Assembly (NCBI RefSeq): GCF_002807055.1
Contig: NZ_NIXN01000002.1
Coordinates: forward strand, 124,001-188,000
Length of the DNA: 64,000 bases
Source of the DNA: Confluentibacter citreus
GTDB taxonomy: Bacteria > Bacteroidota > Bacteroidia > Flavobacteriales > Flavobacteriaceae
Direction of reading: 5' to 3'
The position numbers and the translations under genes are program-made. Of this stretch, positions 27,049 through 36,426 are shown piece by piece (the stretch's first letter is position 1; the number at the start of each line of letters is the position of its first letter). Under the pieces are notes generated by a model. The model was not told the origin of the DNA, made no database searches, and saw only the letters and a program-made list of their open reading frames with translations.

Positions 27049-27538
27049 AGAATATTTAAACCACATTACCACTTTTATTTTTGACGTCGATGGCGTTTTA
27101 ACCAATGGTGATTTGCACGTTACCAACACGGGAGAACTTTTAAGAATTATGAATGTAAGGGATGGTTTCGCCCTTAAATTCGCGGTAAATTCGGGTTATA
27201 ATGTTGCCATCATTTCGGCAGGCACTAACGATGGTGTTAAAATTCGGTTAGAAGCACTCGGTATTAAAACAGTCTATCTAGGAGCCCACAAAAAACTAGA
27301 GAAATTTTATGAATACATAGAAACCAACAATATTAAAACAGAAAACATACTTTATATGGGTGACGATATGCCAGACTACCCTGTTTTAAAAGTTGTTGGG
27401 TTACCTTGTTGCCCACAAGATGCCGTTGCAGAGATAAAAGGGGTTGCCAAATACATATCCCATAAAAAAGGTGGAAAAGGTGCCGTTCGCGATGTTATAG
27501 AACAAGTTTTAAAAGTTCAGGATAAATGGGTTTTTTAA
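27029..27538 (+). CDS. kdsC: KdsC-type HAD phosphatase
   Basis: Cytoplasmic 3-deoxy-D-manno-octulosonate 8-phosphate phosphatase of the C0 (capless) HAD class; the product Kdo feeds lipopolysaccharide synthesis. Its 169 residues match KdsC. Motif I is FDVDGVLTNGDL, followed by NVRDGFALKFA and the motif IV DDMPDYPVL. It overlaps the DUF2520 gene in a different frame, implying coupling. Some Bacteroidota homologues have other substrates, so the symbol is tentative. Confidence 0.85.
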   Translation: MEEKSYKEYLNHITTFIFDVDGVLTNGDLHVTNTGELLRIMNVRDGFALKFAVNSGYNVAIISAGTNDGVKIRLEALGIKTVYLGAHKKLEKFYEYIETNNIKTENILYMGDDMPDYPVLKVVGLPCCPQDAVAEIKGVAKYISHKKGGKGAVRDVIEQVLKVQDKWVF

Positions 27539-27608
27539 AGTTATGTGTTTGTTGTTGAGGATTATCGTTACCCATACACTATTCACTTTTCATTATTAAC
27601 TATTAACT

Positions 27609-28526
27609 TTGATTAGCATCTTAAACCTCATTCGCTGGAAAAATTTAGTAATGATTGCCATAGTGCAGTTACTAATTAAATATGCTTTTCTGGAACCTTA
27701 TGGAGTAACAACTACCTTAGATACTTTAGGTATCATTCTTCTAATTGTTGCGACCATTTTTATTGCGGCGGCTGGAAATATTATTAACGATATTAATGAT
27801 ATTGAAACCGATGTCATTAATAAACCTGATAAAATCATTGTAGGTAAAAGCATTTCAGAAAAGATAGCTTATAATTTATTTATTATTTTAAATGTGGTTG
27901 GTGTTGGAATTGGATATTATTTATCCAATTCCGTTGGAAGAAGCGGATTTTTTTCTTTGTTCGTAATCATTTCAGTATTACTTTATGTGTATTCAACCTA
28001 TTTAAAACAACTCTTCTTAATAGGTAATCTAATCATTTCAGTAATAGTGGCTTTAAGCATTCTTATTGTTGGTATTTTTGAATTGATTCCTAATATTACC
28101 GAGCAAAACCAAACCATCCAATTCCTGTATTTTAAAACCATATTAAATTACGCTTATATGGCTTTCATTTTAAACTTCATAAGGGAAATAGCCAAAGACG
28201 TTGAAGATATAGAAGGGGATGCTAAAGCGGGCATGCATACGCTACCAATTATTATTGGAAAGGAAAAAACAAAGTATATAATTTTGGGGCTTTCACTATT
28301 GACGTTATTTGTTATAGGATATTATGTGGTGGATTCTTTATACAACAACCAAATCGCTGTCATTTATTTCTTGATTTTCATCCTAGCGCCTCTACTCTAT
28401 TTGAATATTAAAATTTTGAGTGCCCAAATAAAAACCGACTACACCCATATTAGTAACATCCTTAAATGGATTATGCTTTTTGGAATGCTTTCCTTACTTT
28501 TATACACCTATAATGTAACAAGGTAA
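27609..28526 (+). CDS. UbiA-family prenyltransferase (GGGP/menaquinone type)
   Basis: Integral membrane prenyltransferase of 305 residues with about nine helices. Both Asp-rich motifs are present: NDINDIETD (residues 61-69) and KDVEDIEGDAKAG (about 197-209). In flavobacteria this gene is usually called geranylgeranylglycerol-phosphate geranylgeranyltransferase. The true acceptor is uncertain. The first candidate start is TTG at 27609; the next ATG is 15 codons on and would cut into the conserved N-terminus. It shares one base with the Maf gene. Confidence 0.85.
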   Translation: MISILNLIRWKNLVMIAIVQLLIKYAFLEPYGVTTTLDTLGIILLIVATIFIAAAGNIINDINDIETDVINKPDKIIVGKSISEKIAYNLFIILNVVGVGIGYYLSNSVGRSGFFSLFVIISVLLYVYSTYLKQLFLIGNLIISVIVALSILIVGIFELIPNITEQNQTIQFLYFKTILNYAYMAFILNFIREIAKDVEDIEGDAKAGMHTLPIIIGKEKTKYIILGLSLLTLFVIGYYVVDSLYNNQIAVIYFLIFILAPLLYLNIKILSAQIKTDYTHISNILKWIMLFGMLSLLLYTYNVTR

Positions 28527-29119
28527 TGCTAAGCGAAACATTAAAAAACCATAACATCATTTTAGCTTCGGGTTCCCCTCGACGGCAACAGTTTTTTAAA
28601 GAATTGGGATTGGATTTTGAGGTTCGTTTAAAACCCATAAAGGAAGACTATCCTTCTCGATTGAAGCATTTTGAAATCAGTGATTATTTAGCACAGTTAA
28701 AGGCACTTCCGTTTAAAAATGAATTAAATGATGACGATATTCTAATCACAAGCGATACCATTGTTTGGCACAACGGAAAAGCACTAGGTAAACCATTAGA
28801 TGAATTTGATGCTTTTGCGATGCTAAAATCTTTAAGCAATGCTACTCATGAAGTGATTACATCAATCTGTTTTACAACAACTAAATTTGAAAAAACACTT
28901 AACGACATTACAAAAGTCACTTTTAAAAATTTAACCGACGAAGAAATAAATTATTACATTAAAACCTGTGAGCCCTTTGATAAAGCCGGTGCTTATGGCA
29001 TACAAGAATGGATTGGGCAAATTGGTGTTACCAATATACAAGGCTCTTACTTTAATGTTATGGGCATGCCAACGCATCTTGTTTACAAATCGTTATATGA
29101 TATTGTTAATGATTTGTAA
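28526..29119 (+). CDS. Maf-family nucleotide pyrophosphatase
   Basis: Cytoplasmic house-cleaning enzyme of 197 residues that hydrolyses non-canonical or modified nucleoside triphosphates such as dTTP/UTP analogues. The family signature ASGSPRRQQFF is at residues 14-24, the catalytic SDTIVW near 75-80 and GKPLDEFDA near 86-95. The ATG overlaps the UbiA stop (TAATG), so the two are coupled. Confidence 0.93.
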   Translation: MLSETLKNHNIILASGSPRRQQFFKELGLDFEVRLKPIKEDYPSRLKHFEISDYLAQLKALPFKNELNDDDILITSDTIVWHNGKALGKPLDEFDAFAMLKSLSNATHEVITSICFTTTKFEKTLNDITKVTFKNLTDEEINYYIKTCEPFDKAGAYGIQEWIGQIGVTNIQGSYFNVMGMPTHLVYKSLYDIVNDL

Positions 29120-29193
29120 AAACAATAAATTAAACAACCCTTTTCTATTTTCTAGCGTATCTTTGTTAATCATTGAATTAAAACAAAATTAAC

Positions 29194-29727
29194 ATGTTTT
29201 TCGAAACTCATAAAAGCGCCTTAATAGCCACTGGCTTTCTTCTTATTTTTTTACTAATCGTCCGATTTATTTTAACCACACTTATCACAAAAATATCCCG
29301 AAGAAACGGTATTAATTTGGCCAGAATCCATTTAATTAATAGATATGTTTCAGTTACGTTATTTCTAATAGCGCTCCTTATAATTCCATTTATTTTCGGT
29401 ACTGAGGCAAAGGATTTAGCAGTTATATTCTCCTCTGTTTTTGCGGTTTTAGGTATTGGATTGTTTGCCATTTGGTCTATTTTAAGCAACATCACCTCTG
29501 GTATCATCATGTTTTTCTCGTTTCCTTATAAAGTTGGAGACAAAATTCAAATACACGATAAAGATTTCCCTATTGAAGGTATTATAGAAGACATTAGAGC
29601 GTTTCAGCTACATCTTCGATTGCAGAATGGTGATCTAGTAACCTATCCCAACAATTTAATGCTACAAAAAGCAGTGACCCTTATTGAAAAAGACGCTATT
29701 GTTGATGACGGCATGGATGCCATATAA
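29194..29727 (+). CDS. Short MscS-type mechanosensitive channel
   Basis: A 177-residue membrane protein with two or three N-terminal helices, then the pore helix/beta domain (AIWSILSNITSGIIMFFSFPYKVGDKIQI). It lacks most of the C-terminal cytoplasmic vestibule of E. coli MscS (286 residues), as do many small MscS homologues. It may act in osmotic relief. A TATCTTTG -7 box is at 29158-29165, so it has its own promoter after Maf. CorA follows 21 bp later. Confidence 0.88.
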   Translation: MFFETHKSALIATGFLLIFLLIVRFILTTLITKISRRNGINLARIHLINRYVSVTLFLIALLIIPFIFGTEAKDLAVIFSSVFAVLGIGLFAIWSILSNITSGIIMFFSFPYKVGDKIQIHDKDFPIEGIIEDIRAFQLHLRLQNGDLVTYPNNLMLQKAVTLIEKDAIVDDGMDAI

Positions 29728-29748
29728 ATACGTTATACATTTATAAAA

Positions 29749-30816
29749 ATGGGTAAAATCAAAGGTAAAAAACGGTATAAAAAAATAGGACTGGCACCTG
29801 GCAGTGTTATTTATACTGGGGAAAAATCATCAAAAAAATTATTCATTGAAGCTTTTGATTATAATAACGAACAATGTATCGATAAAGAATTAAATAATGT
29901 TGAAGACATTTTTGAATTCAAGTATACAGATACCATTACATGGATTAATCTTAATGGTCTGAACCATGTTAATGAAATTGAAAAAATAGGCAAGCACTTC
30001 AATTTACACCCTTTGGTTTTAGAAGATATTGTAAGCATTTCGCAACGTCCTAAAATTGATGAATATGATGATTATTTATTTGTCGTCTTGAAAATGCTTT
30101 ATCAGCACGAAAACGAAACCATAGTTTCAGAACAAGTCAGCTTTGTTCTTGGCAAAAACTATGTGCTTTCTTTCCAAGAATCTGATGGTGATGTATTTGA
30201 TACCGTAAGAAACCGTATCAGGCATGGAAAAGGTAGGGTTCGCACTATGCAAGCCGATTATTTGTTGTACATTTTGATGGATGCTATTGTCGATCACTAT
30301 TTTAGTATTATAGAGGATTTAGGCGAAAAAATTGAAGATTATGAAAGTCGTATCTTTTCAGGACATGTAGATAAATTAATCAATAGAGATATTCAAGATT
30401 TAAAAAGAGAAATATTAAGAGTTCGCCGTGCTATTTTTCCGCTGCGTGAAGTCATTAGCAGAATTGAAAAACATGAGAGTCCACTCATTCTAGAGAAAAC
30501 AAAAACCTATTACCGCGATATTTACGACCACTTAATTCAGGTTTCAGAAAATATTGATATCTACAGGGAAATGATTTGGAGTTTAATGGATATGTACATG
30601 ACTACCATTAGCAATAAAATGAACGAAGTCATGAAAGTATTAACCATTATGGCTTCGATATTCATTCCTCTAACATTTATTGCGGGTATTTATGGAATGA
30701 ACTTCGATTACATGCCTGAACTTCATTATAAATATTCTTATTTTATTCTTTGGGGCGTTATGATTGTCCTTTTTATAGGAATGCTTATTTACTTCAAACG
30801 GAAGAAGTGGCTTTAG
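29749..30816 (+). CDS. corA: CorA magnesium/cobalt transporter
   Basis: Pentameric divalent-cation channel, 355 residues. The cytoplasmic funnel domain comes first; the two C-terminal helices carry the YGMNF signature at the pore mouth. The first 20 residues are Lys-rich. It is probably cotranscribed with the MscS-like gene. The 185 bp after it contain short direct repeats (TTTGGTCTT twice, AACCAACAAC twice) and no gene. Confidence 0.95.
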   Translation: MGKIKGKKRYKKIGLAPGSVIYTGEKSSKKLFIEAFDYNNEQCIDKELNNVEDIFEFKYTDTITWINLNGLNHVNEIEKIGKHFNLHPLVLEDIVSISQRPKIDEYDDYLFVVLKMLYQHENETIVSEQVSFVLGKNYVLSFQESDGDVFDTVRNRIRHGKGRVRTMQADYLLYILMDAIVDHYFSIIEDLGEKIEDYESRIFSGHVDKLINRDIQDLKREILRVRRAIFPLREVISRIEKHESPLILEKTKTYYRDIYDHLIQVSENIDIYREMIWSLMDMYMTTISNKMNEVMKVLTIMASIFIPLTFIAGIYGMNFDYMPELHYKYSYFILWGVMIVLFIGMLIYFKRKKWL

Positions 30817-31001
30817 GGTTGCTTTTGGTCTTGGGCCTTTGGTCTTAGGGAGACAAACCATCCTGAACACAATTTGCCAACAATCATAACTACCAACCAA
30901 CAACTTGTAACCAACAACCATTCTAACGTTAAAGAAACATTAAAAGAAACCTACACGCTTGTTTAGTTTTATATATTTGGCTATCAGCTAACAAAAACTT
31001 T

Positions 31002-33527
31002 ATGAGAAAACATTTACTCATTCCTTTTCTATGTGCCCTATTTTGTGGCATTCTTCAAGCACAACAACCAGTAAAACCTTCAACATCCGACATTTATCTA
31101 TCCATTCAAAAACTAAATTTTTTAGGGTCTGTTTTATATGTAGCGGCGCATCCCGATGATGAAAACACGTCGCTTATCTCCTATATGTCCAACCATGTAA
31201 AAGCCAGAACTGGATATTTATCCATAACACGAGGTGATGGTGGACAAAACCTGATTGGCCCTGAAATTAGGGATTTATTGGGTGTTATAAGAACCCAAGA
31301 ATTATTGGCAGCTAGAAGTATTGATGGCGGGGAACAGTTTTTTACAAGAGCCAATGATTTTGGTTTTTCAAAAGACCCAGAAGAAACCTTATCTATTTGG
31401 GATAAAAATGGTGTATTAAGTGATGTGGTTTTAGCCATTAGAAAATTTAAACCAGATGTGATCATTAACCGTTTTGACCATAGAACCCCAGGTACAACAC
31501 ACGGACATCATACCAGTTCTGCCATGTTAAGTTTTGAAGCTTTTGATTTGGCGAATGACAAATCTGCTTTTCCTGATATACAAAAAATCGCTGATGTTTG
31601 GCAACCAAAACGCATATTTTATAACACCAGTCCTTGGGCTTTTGGAAGTCCGGAAGAGTTCGAAAAAGCCGATAAAACTAACCTAATAACTTTTGATATT
31701 GGCGAATACTATCCACTTAAAGGCTTATCAAACAATGAAGTGTCTTCGTTGGCAAGTAGTCAACATTTAAGTCAGGGTTTTGGAAGACAAACCAATAGAG
31801 GATCACAAAATGAATATATTGAATTTTTAAAAGGTGATGCTTTAGTAAATAATAAATCTGTTTTTTCGGGCATTGATACGTCCTGGAACCGTGTAAAAGG
31901 TGGAAAAGCCATTGGTGATATTTTATATAAAGTTGAACAGGAATTCAATTTTAAAGACCCATCGGTACATCTTACGGATTTAATGAAAGCCTACCAATTA
32001 CTGCAAGCTATTGAAGATACGCATTGGAAAACCATCAAAACCAAAGAATTAAAATTCATCATAGAAGCCTGTGCTGGATTATATTTGGAAGCATCCGCTG
32101 AAACCAGTTCAAGTACCCCAAACAGTAAAATCAAAATAAATATTGAAGCTGTAAATAGAAGTAATGCAACTATTGAATTGGTTAGCCTTTCACAAAAAGA
32201 TGGTTCTACCAGTCAACAAAATACCGTTTTAAAACCAAACATCAAACAAAATATTAAAACCGACTATACCATCTCAAATGACGAAACCTATACAACACCT
32301 TATTGGTTGGCTGAAAAAGGTTCGTTGGGCATGTATAAAGTAGATGATATAAATTTAATTGGATTGCCGGAAACACCGAGACATGTTTCTGTTGACATCA
32401 ATTTAAAAATAAATGACACGCCTATTACCATTACAAAACACGTTGTCTATCGTTTTGGAAAACCAGAAAAAGGTGAGTTGTACCGTCCGTTCGAAATTAT
32501 TCCAGAAGCTTCAGCAAAAATTCCTGAAAAGGTCATCATTTTTGAAAATGACAAACAAAAAAATGTGGAAATCATTGTAAAAGCAGGTCGGGATAATTTA
32601 GAAGGTTTTGTTGAAATCAATCATCCCAAAGATTGGAGTGTATCTCCAGAAAAACAAACTGTTTCTATCGCCAATAAAGATGAGGAGCAACGATTCATAT
32701 TTACTATCATGCCGCCTAAAAACCAAAGCGAAGGGCATATCAAACCAATCATCCATATTAACAATAAAACATATACCAAAGAACGCATTGAAATGGATTA
32801 CGACCATATTCCATATCAAACTGTTTTAGAACCAAGTGAAAGCAAAGTTGTAAGGTTAGATATTAAGAAAAAAGGCGACAATATTGCTTATATTGCTGGA
32901 GCTGGCGATGTCGTTCCAGAAAGTTTACAACAAATTGGTTACCAAGTACAAACCTTAAATCCAGAAAGCATTAATGCCGACATATTAAGTGCATTTGATG
33001 CCGTTGTGGTTGGTGTTAGAGCTTACAATATCATTGACGAATTAAAATTTAAGCAACAATTATTATTCGATTTTGTTGAAAAAGGCGGTAATATGATTGT
33101 CCAGTATAATACGAATACCAGATTGAAGGTGGATAAATTGGCGCCTTATGATTTAAAATTGTCTAGAGATCGTGTCACTGATGAAAATGCTGAAGTCCGT
33201 TTTTTACATCCGAATCACCCCATTTTAAATTATCCCAATAAAATAACCCAAGAAGATTTTGAAGGATGGACACAAGAACGTGGTTTATATTATCCAGGTG
33301 AATGGGCAAGCGAGTTTACACCCATTCTTTCTATGAACGACAAAGGTGAAACACCAAAAGATGGTAGCTTATTAGTTGCTAAATACGGTAAAGGCCATTA
33401 TATTTATACAGGGTTAAGCTTTTTTAGGGAATTCCCAGAAGGGGTTTCTGGAGCTTATAGACTATTTGCCAATATGTTATCGATAGGTAAAGAAGACATC
33501 AAACAAGCTGAAAATCTTAAAAAATAA
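31002..33527 (+). CDS. Secreted PIG-L deacetylase with C-terminal GATase-like domain
   Basis: An 841-residue exported protein with a signal peptide ending GILQAQ. Residues 40-330 form a PIG-L/LmbE deacetylase with the zinc motif AAHPDDEN and a distal THGHH. A beta-sandwich middle part (NEW3-like, about 370-610) follows. The C-terminal third (about 620-830) looks like a ThuA/glutamine-amidotransferase-type fold (VVGVRAYNIIDELKF). It is suited to removing acetyl groups from a sugar outside the inner membrane. It heads a module with a symporter and an oxidoreductase. A TATATTTG box lies at 30972-30979. Confidence 0.87.
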   Translation: MRKHLLIPFLCALFCGILQAQQPVKPSTSDIYLSIQKLNFLGSVLYVAAHPDDENTSLISYMSNHVKARTGYLSITRGDGGQNLIGPEIRDLLGVIRTQELLAARSIDGGEQFFTRANDFGFSKDPEETLSIWDKNGVLSDVVLAIRKFKPDVIINRFDHRTPGTTHGHHTSSAMLSFEAFDLANDKSAFPDIQKIADVWQPKRIFYNTSPWAFGSPEEFEKADKTNLITFDIGEYYPLKGLSNNEVSSLASSQHLSQGFGRQTNRGSQNEYIEFLKGDALVNNKSVFSGIDTSWNRVKGGKAIGDILYKVEQEFNFKDPSVHLTDLMKAYQLLQAIEDTHWKTIKTKELKFIIEACAGLYLEASAETSSSTPNSKIKINIEAVNRSNATIELVSLSQKDGSTSQQNTVLKPNIKQNIKTDYTISNDETYTTPYWLAEKGSLGMYKVDDINLIGLPETPRHVSVDINLKINDTPITITKHVVYRFGKPEKGELYRPFEIIPEASAKIPEKVIIFENDKQKNVEIIVKAGRDNLEGFVEINHPKDWSVSPEKQTVSIANKDEEQRFIFTIMPPKNQSEGHIKPIIHINNKTYTKERIEMDYDHIPYQTVLEPSESKVVRLDIKKKGDNIAYIAGAGDVVPESLQQIGYQVQTLNPESINADILSAFDAVVVGVRAYNIIDELKFKQQLLFDFVEKGGNMIVQYNTNTRLKVDKLAPYDLKLSRDRVTDENAEVRFLHPNHPILNYPNKITQEDFEGWTQERGLYYPGEWASEFTPILSMNDKGETPKDGSLLVAKYGKGHYIYTGLSFFREFPEGVSGAYRLFANMLSIGKEDIKQAENLKK

Positions 33528-33530
33528 CGG

Positions 33531-33626
33531 ATGAAAGATTATAAATGGAATAAGATGTACACGCTGGTGCTGGTTGCGAATGCTGTTTATATCATCTTAT
33601 TTTATTTTTTAACGCAATCCATTTAA
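33531..33626 (+). CDS. 31-residue single-helix membrane peptide
   Basis: A frame between the deacetylase (3 bp after its stop) and the symporter (4 bp before its start): a short basic N-terminus MKDYKWNKM, one hydrophobic helix of about 18 residues (TLVLVANAVYIILFYFL) and a TQSI tail. Tight packing with no spare bases suggests translation. A role as a small partner of the sodium symporter is likely but unproven. Confidence 0.6.
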   Translation: MKDYKWNKMYTLVLVANAVYIILFYFLTQSI

Positions 33627-33630
33627 AACA

Positions 33631-35343
33631 ATGCAAGAACTCTATTGGATAGATTGGATTGTTTTAGTAGTTACTCTGTTAGGTATTGTTGTATATGGAA
33701 CGTGGCAAACTCGAGGCAGCAAAAATGTACAGGACTATATAAAAGGGGGTAACACCTCTAAATGGTGGACCATTGGTTTATCGGTTATGGCGACACAGGC
33801 CAGTGCCATAACCTTCCTTTCAACTCCTGGACAAGCCTTTAATGACGGGATGGGCTTTGTACAATTCTATTTTGGTTTACCCATAGCCATGATTGTTATT
33901 TGCATGGTTTTTATCCCTTTGTACCATCGGCTTAATGTGTATACGGCTTATGAATTTCTTGAAAATCGTTTCGATTTAAAAACCAGAACCCTTACAGCCA
34001 TTTTATTTTTAATTCAGCGCGGTTTAGCGGCAGGGATAACCATTTTTGCGCCTGCTATTATTTTATCCGTTGTACTGGGTTGGAATTTATTGATTCTGAA
34101 TATCATCATCGGTATTTTAGTCATTATTTATACCGTTTCCGGTGGCACAAAGGCGGTTAACGTGACCCAAAAACATCAAATGGTCATTATTTTCATTGGG
34201 ATGCTTGTAGCATTTTTTATCATCATAAGTAAACTTCCGCAGGATATTACATTTACCAAAGCCCTTCATATAGCAAGCGCCAGTGGAAAGATGAATATTT
34301 TAGATTTTTCATTTGATTTTAATAATAGATACACCTTTTGGAGCGGTATTATTGGTGGAACGTTTTTAATGCTATCGTATTTTGGTACTGACCAAAGTCA
34401 AGTACAGCGCTATTTATCTGGGAAATCGGTTAAGGAAATGCAATTAGGTCTCCTCTTTAACGGTCTGCTAAAAGTACCTATGCAATTTTTTATCTTGTTG
34501 GTTGGTATCATGGTTTTTGTTTTTTATCAGTTCAATCAAGCACCTTTAAACTTTAATCCCAATGCGACGGAATTTATTCTGAATTCTGAATTTGCTGACG
34601 ACTATAAATCCCTTCAACAAGAAGAAGACATTATTTTTAACAATAAAAGGGAACATATAAAATCATACGTAAGTTCTGAAAGCACTGATGCCGCTAAAGC
34701 CATTATATTGGCGAATGAAGCTAATAGCAACATAAGAAATAAAGCAAAGTCCCTAATCGATAAAGCTGCTGAAAAGCAAAAAATTAAAGTAGAAAAAAAC
34801 GACGTGGATTATGTGTTTATCTATTTTATTTTAAACAATTTACCCAGAGGACTCATAGGTTTACTTTTAGCTGTTATTTTAAGTGCCGCTATGTCCAGTA
34901 CCTCAAGTGAATTAAATGCGTTGGGTTCTACAACAACCATGGATTTGTACAAACGTAACACCAGTGAAAAAACCGAAGACCACATGGTAAAAGCCTCCAA
35001 ATGGTTTACATTCGCTTGGGGCATAATAGCGATTGGCGTTGCCTGTATTGCCAATCTTGCCGAAAACTTAATACAATTGGTAAACATTATCGGCTCCATA
35101 TTTTATGGTAATGTATTGGGCATATTTTTATTGGCATTTTTCTTTAAATTTGTTAGAGGTAATGCTGTTTTTATAAGCGCATTAATTACGCAAGCCATCG
35201 TCATTGCTCTTTATTTTTTAGACTTATACGAATATATTAACCTTCCTTTTTTATGGTTAAATTTTGTAGGGTGCACCATAGTTATTACTATTGCAAGTAT
35301 AATACAACTAACAACAAGAAATGATAGAACAATCACAAACTAA
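33631..35343 (+). CDS. Sodium:solute symporter (SSS family)
   Basis: Inner-membrane transporter of 570 residues with about 14 helices. The sodium-solute symporter pattern STPGQAFNDGMGF follows helix 2, and the second half has LSAAMSSTSSELNALGSTTTMDLY. A hydrophilic insert of about 80 residues (roughly 305-385) between two helices is longer than in many members. It may take up the sugar released by the secreted deacetylase. The start follows a small membrane peptide by 4 bp and its end overlaps the oxidoreductase gene by 23 bp. Confidence 0.93.
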   Translation: MQELYWIDWIVLVVTLLGIVVYGTWQTRGSKNVQDYIKGGNTSKWWTIGLSVMATQASAITFLSTPGQAFNDGMGFVQFYFGLPIAMIVICMVFIPLYHRLNVYTAYEFLENRFDLKTRTLTAILFLIQRGLAAGITIFAPAIILSVVLGWNLLILNIIIGILVIIYTVSGGTKAVNVTQKHQMVIIFIGMLVAFFIIISKLPQDITFTKALHIASASGKMNILDFSFDFNNRYTFWSGIIGGTFLMLSYFGTDQSQVQRYLSGKSVKEMQLGLLFNGLLKVPMQFFILLVGIMVFVFYQFNQAPLNFNPNATEFILNSEFADDYKSLQQEEDIIFNNKREHIKSYVSSESTDAAKAIILANEANSNIRNKAKSLIDKAAEKQKIKVEKNDVDYVFIYFILNNLPRGLIGLLLAVILSAAMSSTSSELNALGSTTTMDLYKRNTSEKTEDHMVKASKWFTFAWGIIAIGVACIANLAENLIQLVNIIGSIFYGNVLGIFLLAFFFKFVRGNAVFISALITQAIVIALYFLDLYEYINLPFLWLNFVGCTIVITIASIIQLTTRNDRTITN

Positions 35344-36313
35344 AAAAATTAAATGGGGCATTATTGGTCTAGGCGGTATTGCCAATAAATTCGCAAACGA
35401 CCTTTTAACCATTAAAGATGCCGAATTATACGCTGTTGCCTCTAGATCACAAGAAAAAGCAGATGAATTTGCAAAAAAATATGGGGCTACAAAAGCCTAT
35501 GCCACCTATGAGGATTTAGCAAACGACCCGAATATTGATGCCGTTTATATAGCAACGCCTCATGCCCTTCACAAAGAAAACGCACTCATGTGTTTAGAAA
35601 AAGGCATCGCCGTTTTAGGTGAAAAACCTTTTGCCATGAACGCGAAGGATGTTGATATCATGATTGCAAAAGCCAAAGAAAAAAATGTGCTTTTAATGGA
35701 AGCACTTTGGACGTATTTTTTGCCGCATTATCAATATGTACTAAAGGAATTAGAAAATAAAACCTATGGAAATATTCTAAAAGTAGAAAGTGATTTCGGA
35801 TTTAAAAAACCGTTCGACACTCAAGATAGATTATTTAATAAAGCTGTTGGCGGTGGTAGTTTATTGGATATTGGCATCTATCCTATTTTTGCAAGTTTAT
35901 CAACCTTAGGAATGCCGAATAATATAGAGGCCAACGCTACTTTTTTTGAAAATGGCATTGATTCTTCATGCCACATGGTTTTTAATTACGGTGATAACGT
36001 AAATGCCTATTTAAAAAGTTCCATTTTGGAAGTATTTCCAACGGAAGCTATTTTTTATTGTGAAAAGGGAACCATAAAAATCAATCGCGAGTTTCATTGT
36101 CCAAGTACGGTTACTTTAATTTCAGATGGCAAAGAAGAAACCATTGATTTTGGTTACGACAGTAACATCTTTGGTTATAAATACGAAACTATGCACTTCA
36201 ATAAGCTGCTTCAAGAAGGTAAAAAAGAAAGTAATATCATGACCTTTGATTTCAGCAGAAAACTTATCAAACTACTGGATGAGGTTAGGGAAATTATAAA
36301 CCTGAAATACTAA
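35321..36313 (+). CDS. Gfo/Idh/MocA family oxidoreductase
   Basis: Cytoplasmic NAD(P)-dependent sugar dehydrogenase-like protein, 330 residues. The Rossmann motif is GIIGLGGIANKF (residues 13-24) and the active-site motif GEKPFAMN is near 97-104. Overlap with the symporter gene shows they are one operon, consistent with oxidising an imported sugar or sugar derivative. Substrate unknown. Confidence 0.92.
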   Translation: MIEQSQTKKIKWGIIGLGGIANKFANDLLTIKDAELYAVASRSQEKADEFAKKYGATKAYATYEDLANDPNIDAVYIATPHALHKENALMCLEKGIAVLGEKPFAMNAKDVDIMIAKAKEKNVLLMEALWTYFLPHYQYVLKELENKTYGNILKVESDFGFKKPFDTQDRLFNKAVGGGSLLDIGIYPIFASLSTLGMPNNIEANATFFENGIDSSCHMVFNYGDNVNAYLKSSILEVFPTEAIFYCEKGTIKINREFHCPSTVTLISDGKEETIDFGYDSNIFGYKYETMHFNKLLQEGKKESNIMTFDFSRKLIKLLDEVREIINLKY

Positions 36314-36320
36314 AAACTAA

Positions 36321-36356
36321 AAAAACCTAACAAAAATAAATCTGTTAGGTTTTTTT
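36321..36356. terminator. Bidirectional terminator after the oxidoreductase
   Basis: An 11-bp stem AAAAACCTAAC/GTTAGGTTTTT with a 12-nt loop and T-runs on both strands, 8 bp after the oxidoreductase stop and 70 bp past the convergent DUF2911 gene. Confidence 0.82.
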
Positions 36357-36426
36357 AATTTATGTAAACAAATCTCAAAGGTCTAAAAATCTAAACCTCT
36401 AAAAGCTAAGCGTTCTATCATCCAAA

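Noticed and set aside
30820-30920. Short direct repeats TTTGGTCTT and AACCAACAAC after CorA
   Set aside because: Only two copies each; low-complexity sequence with no structural context.
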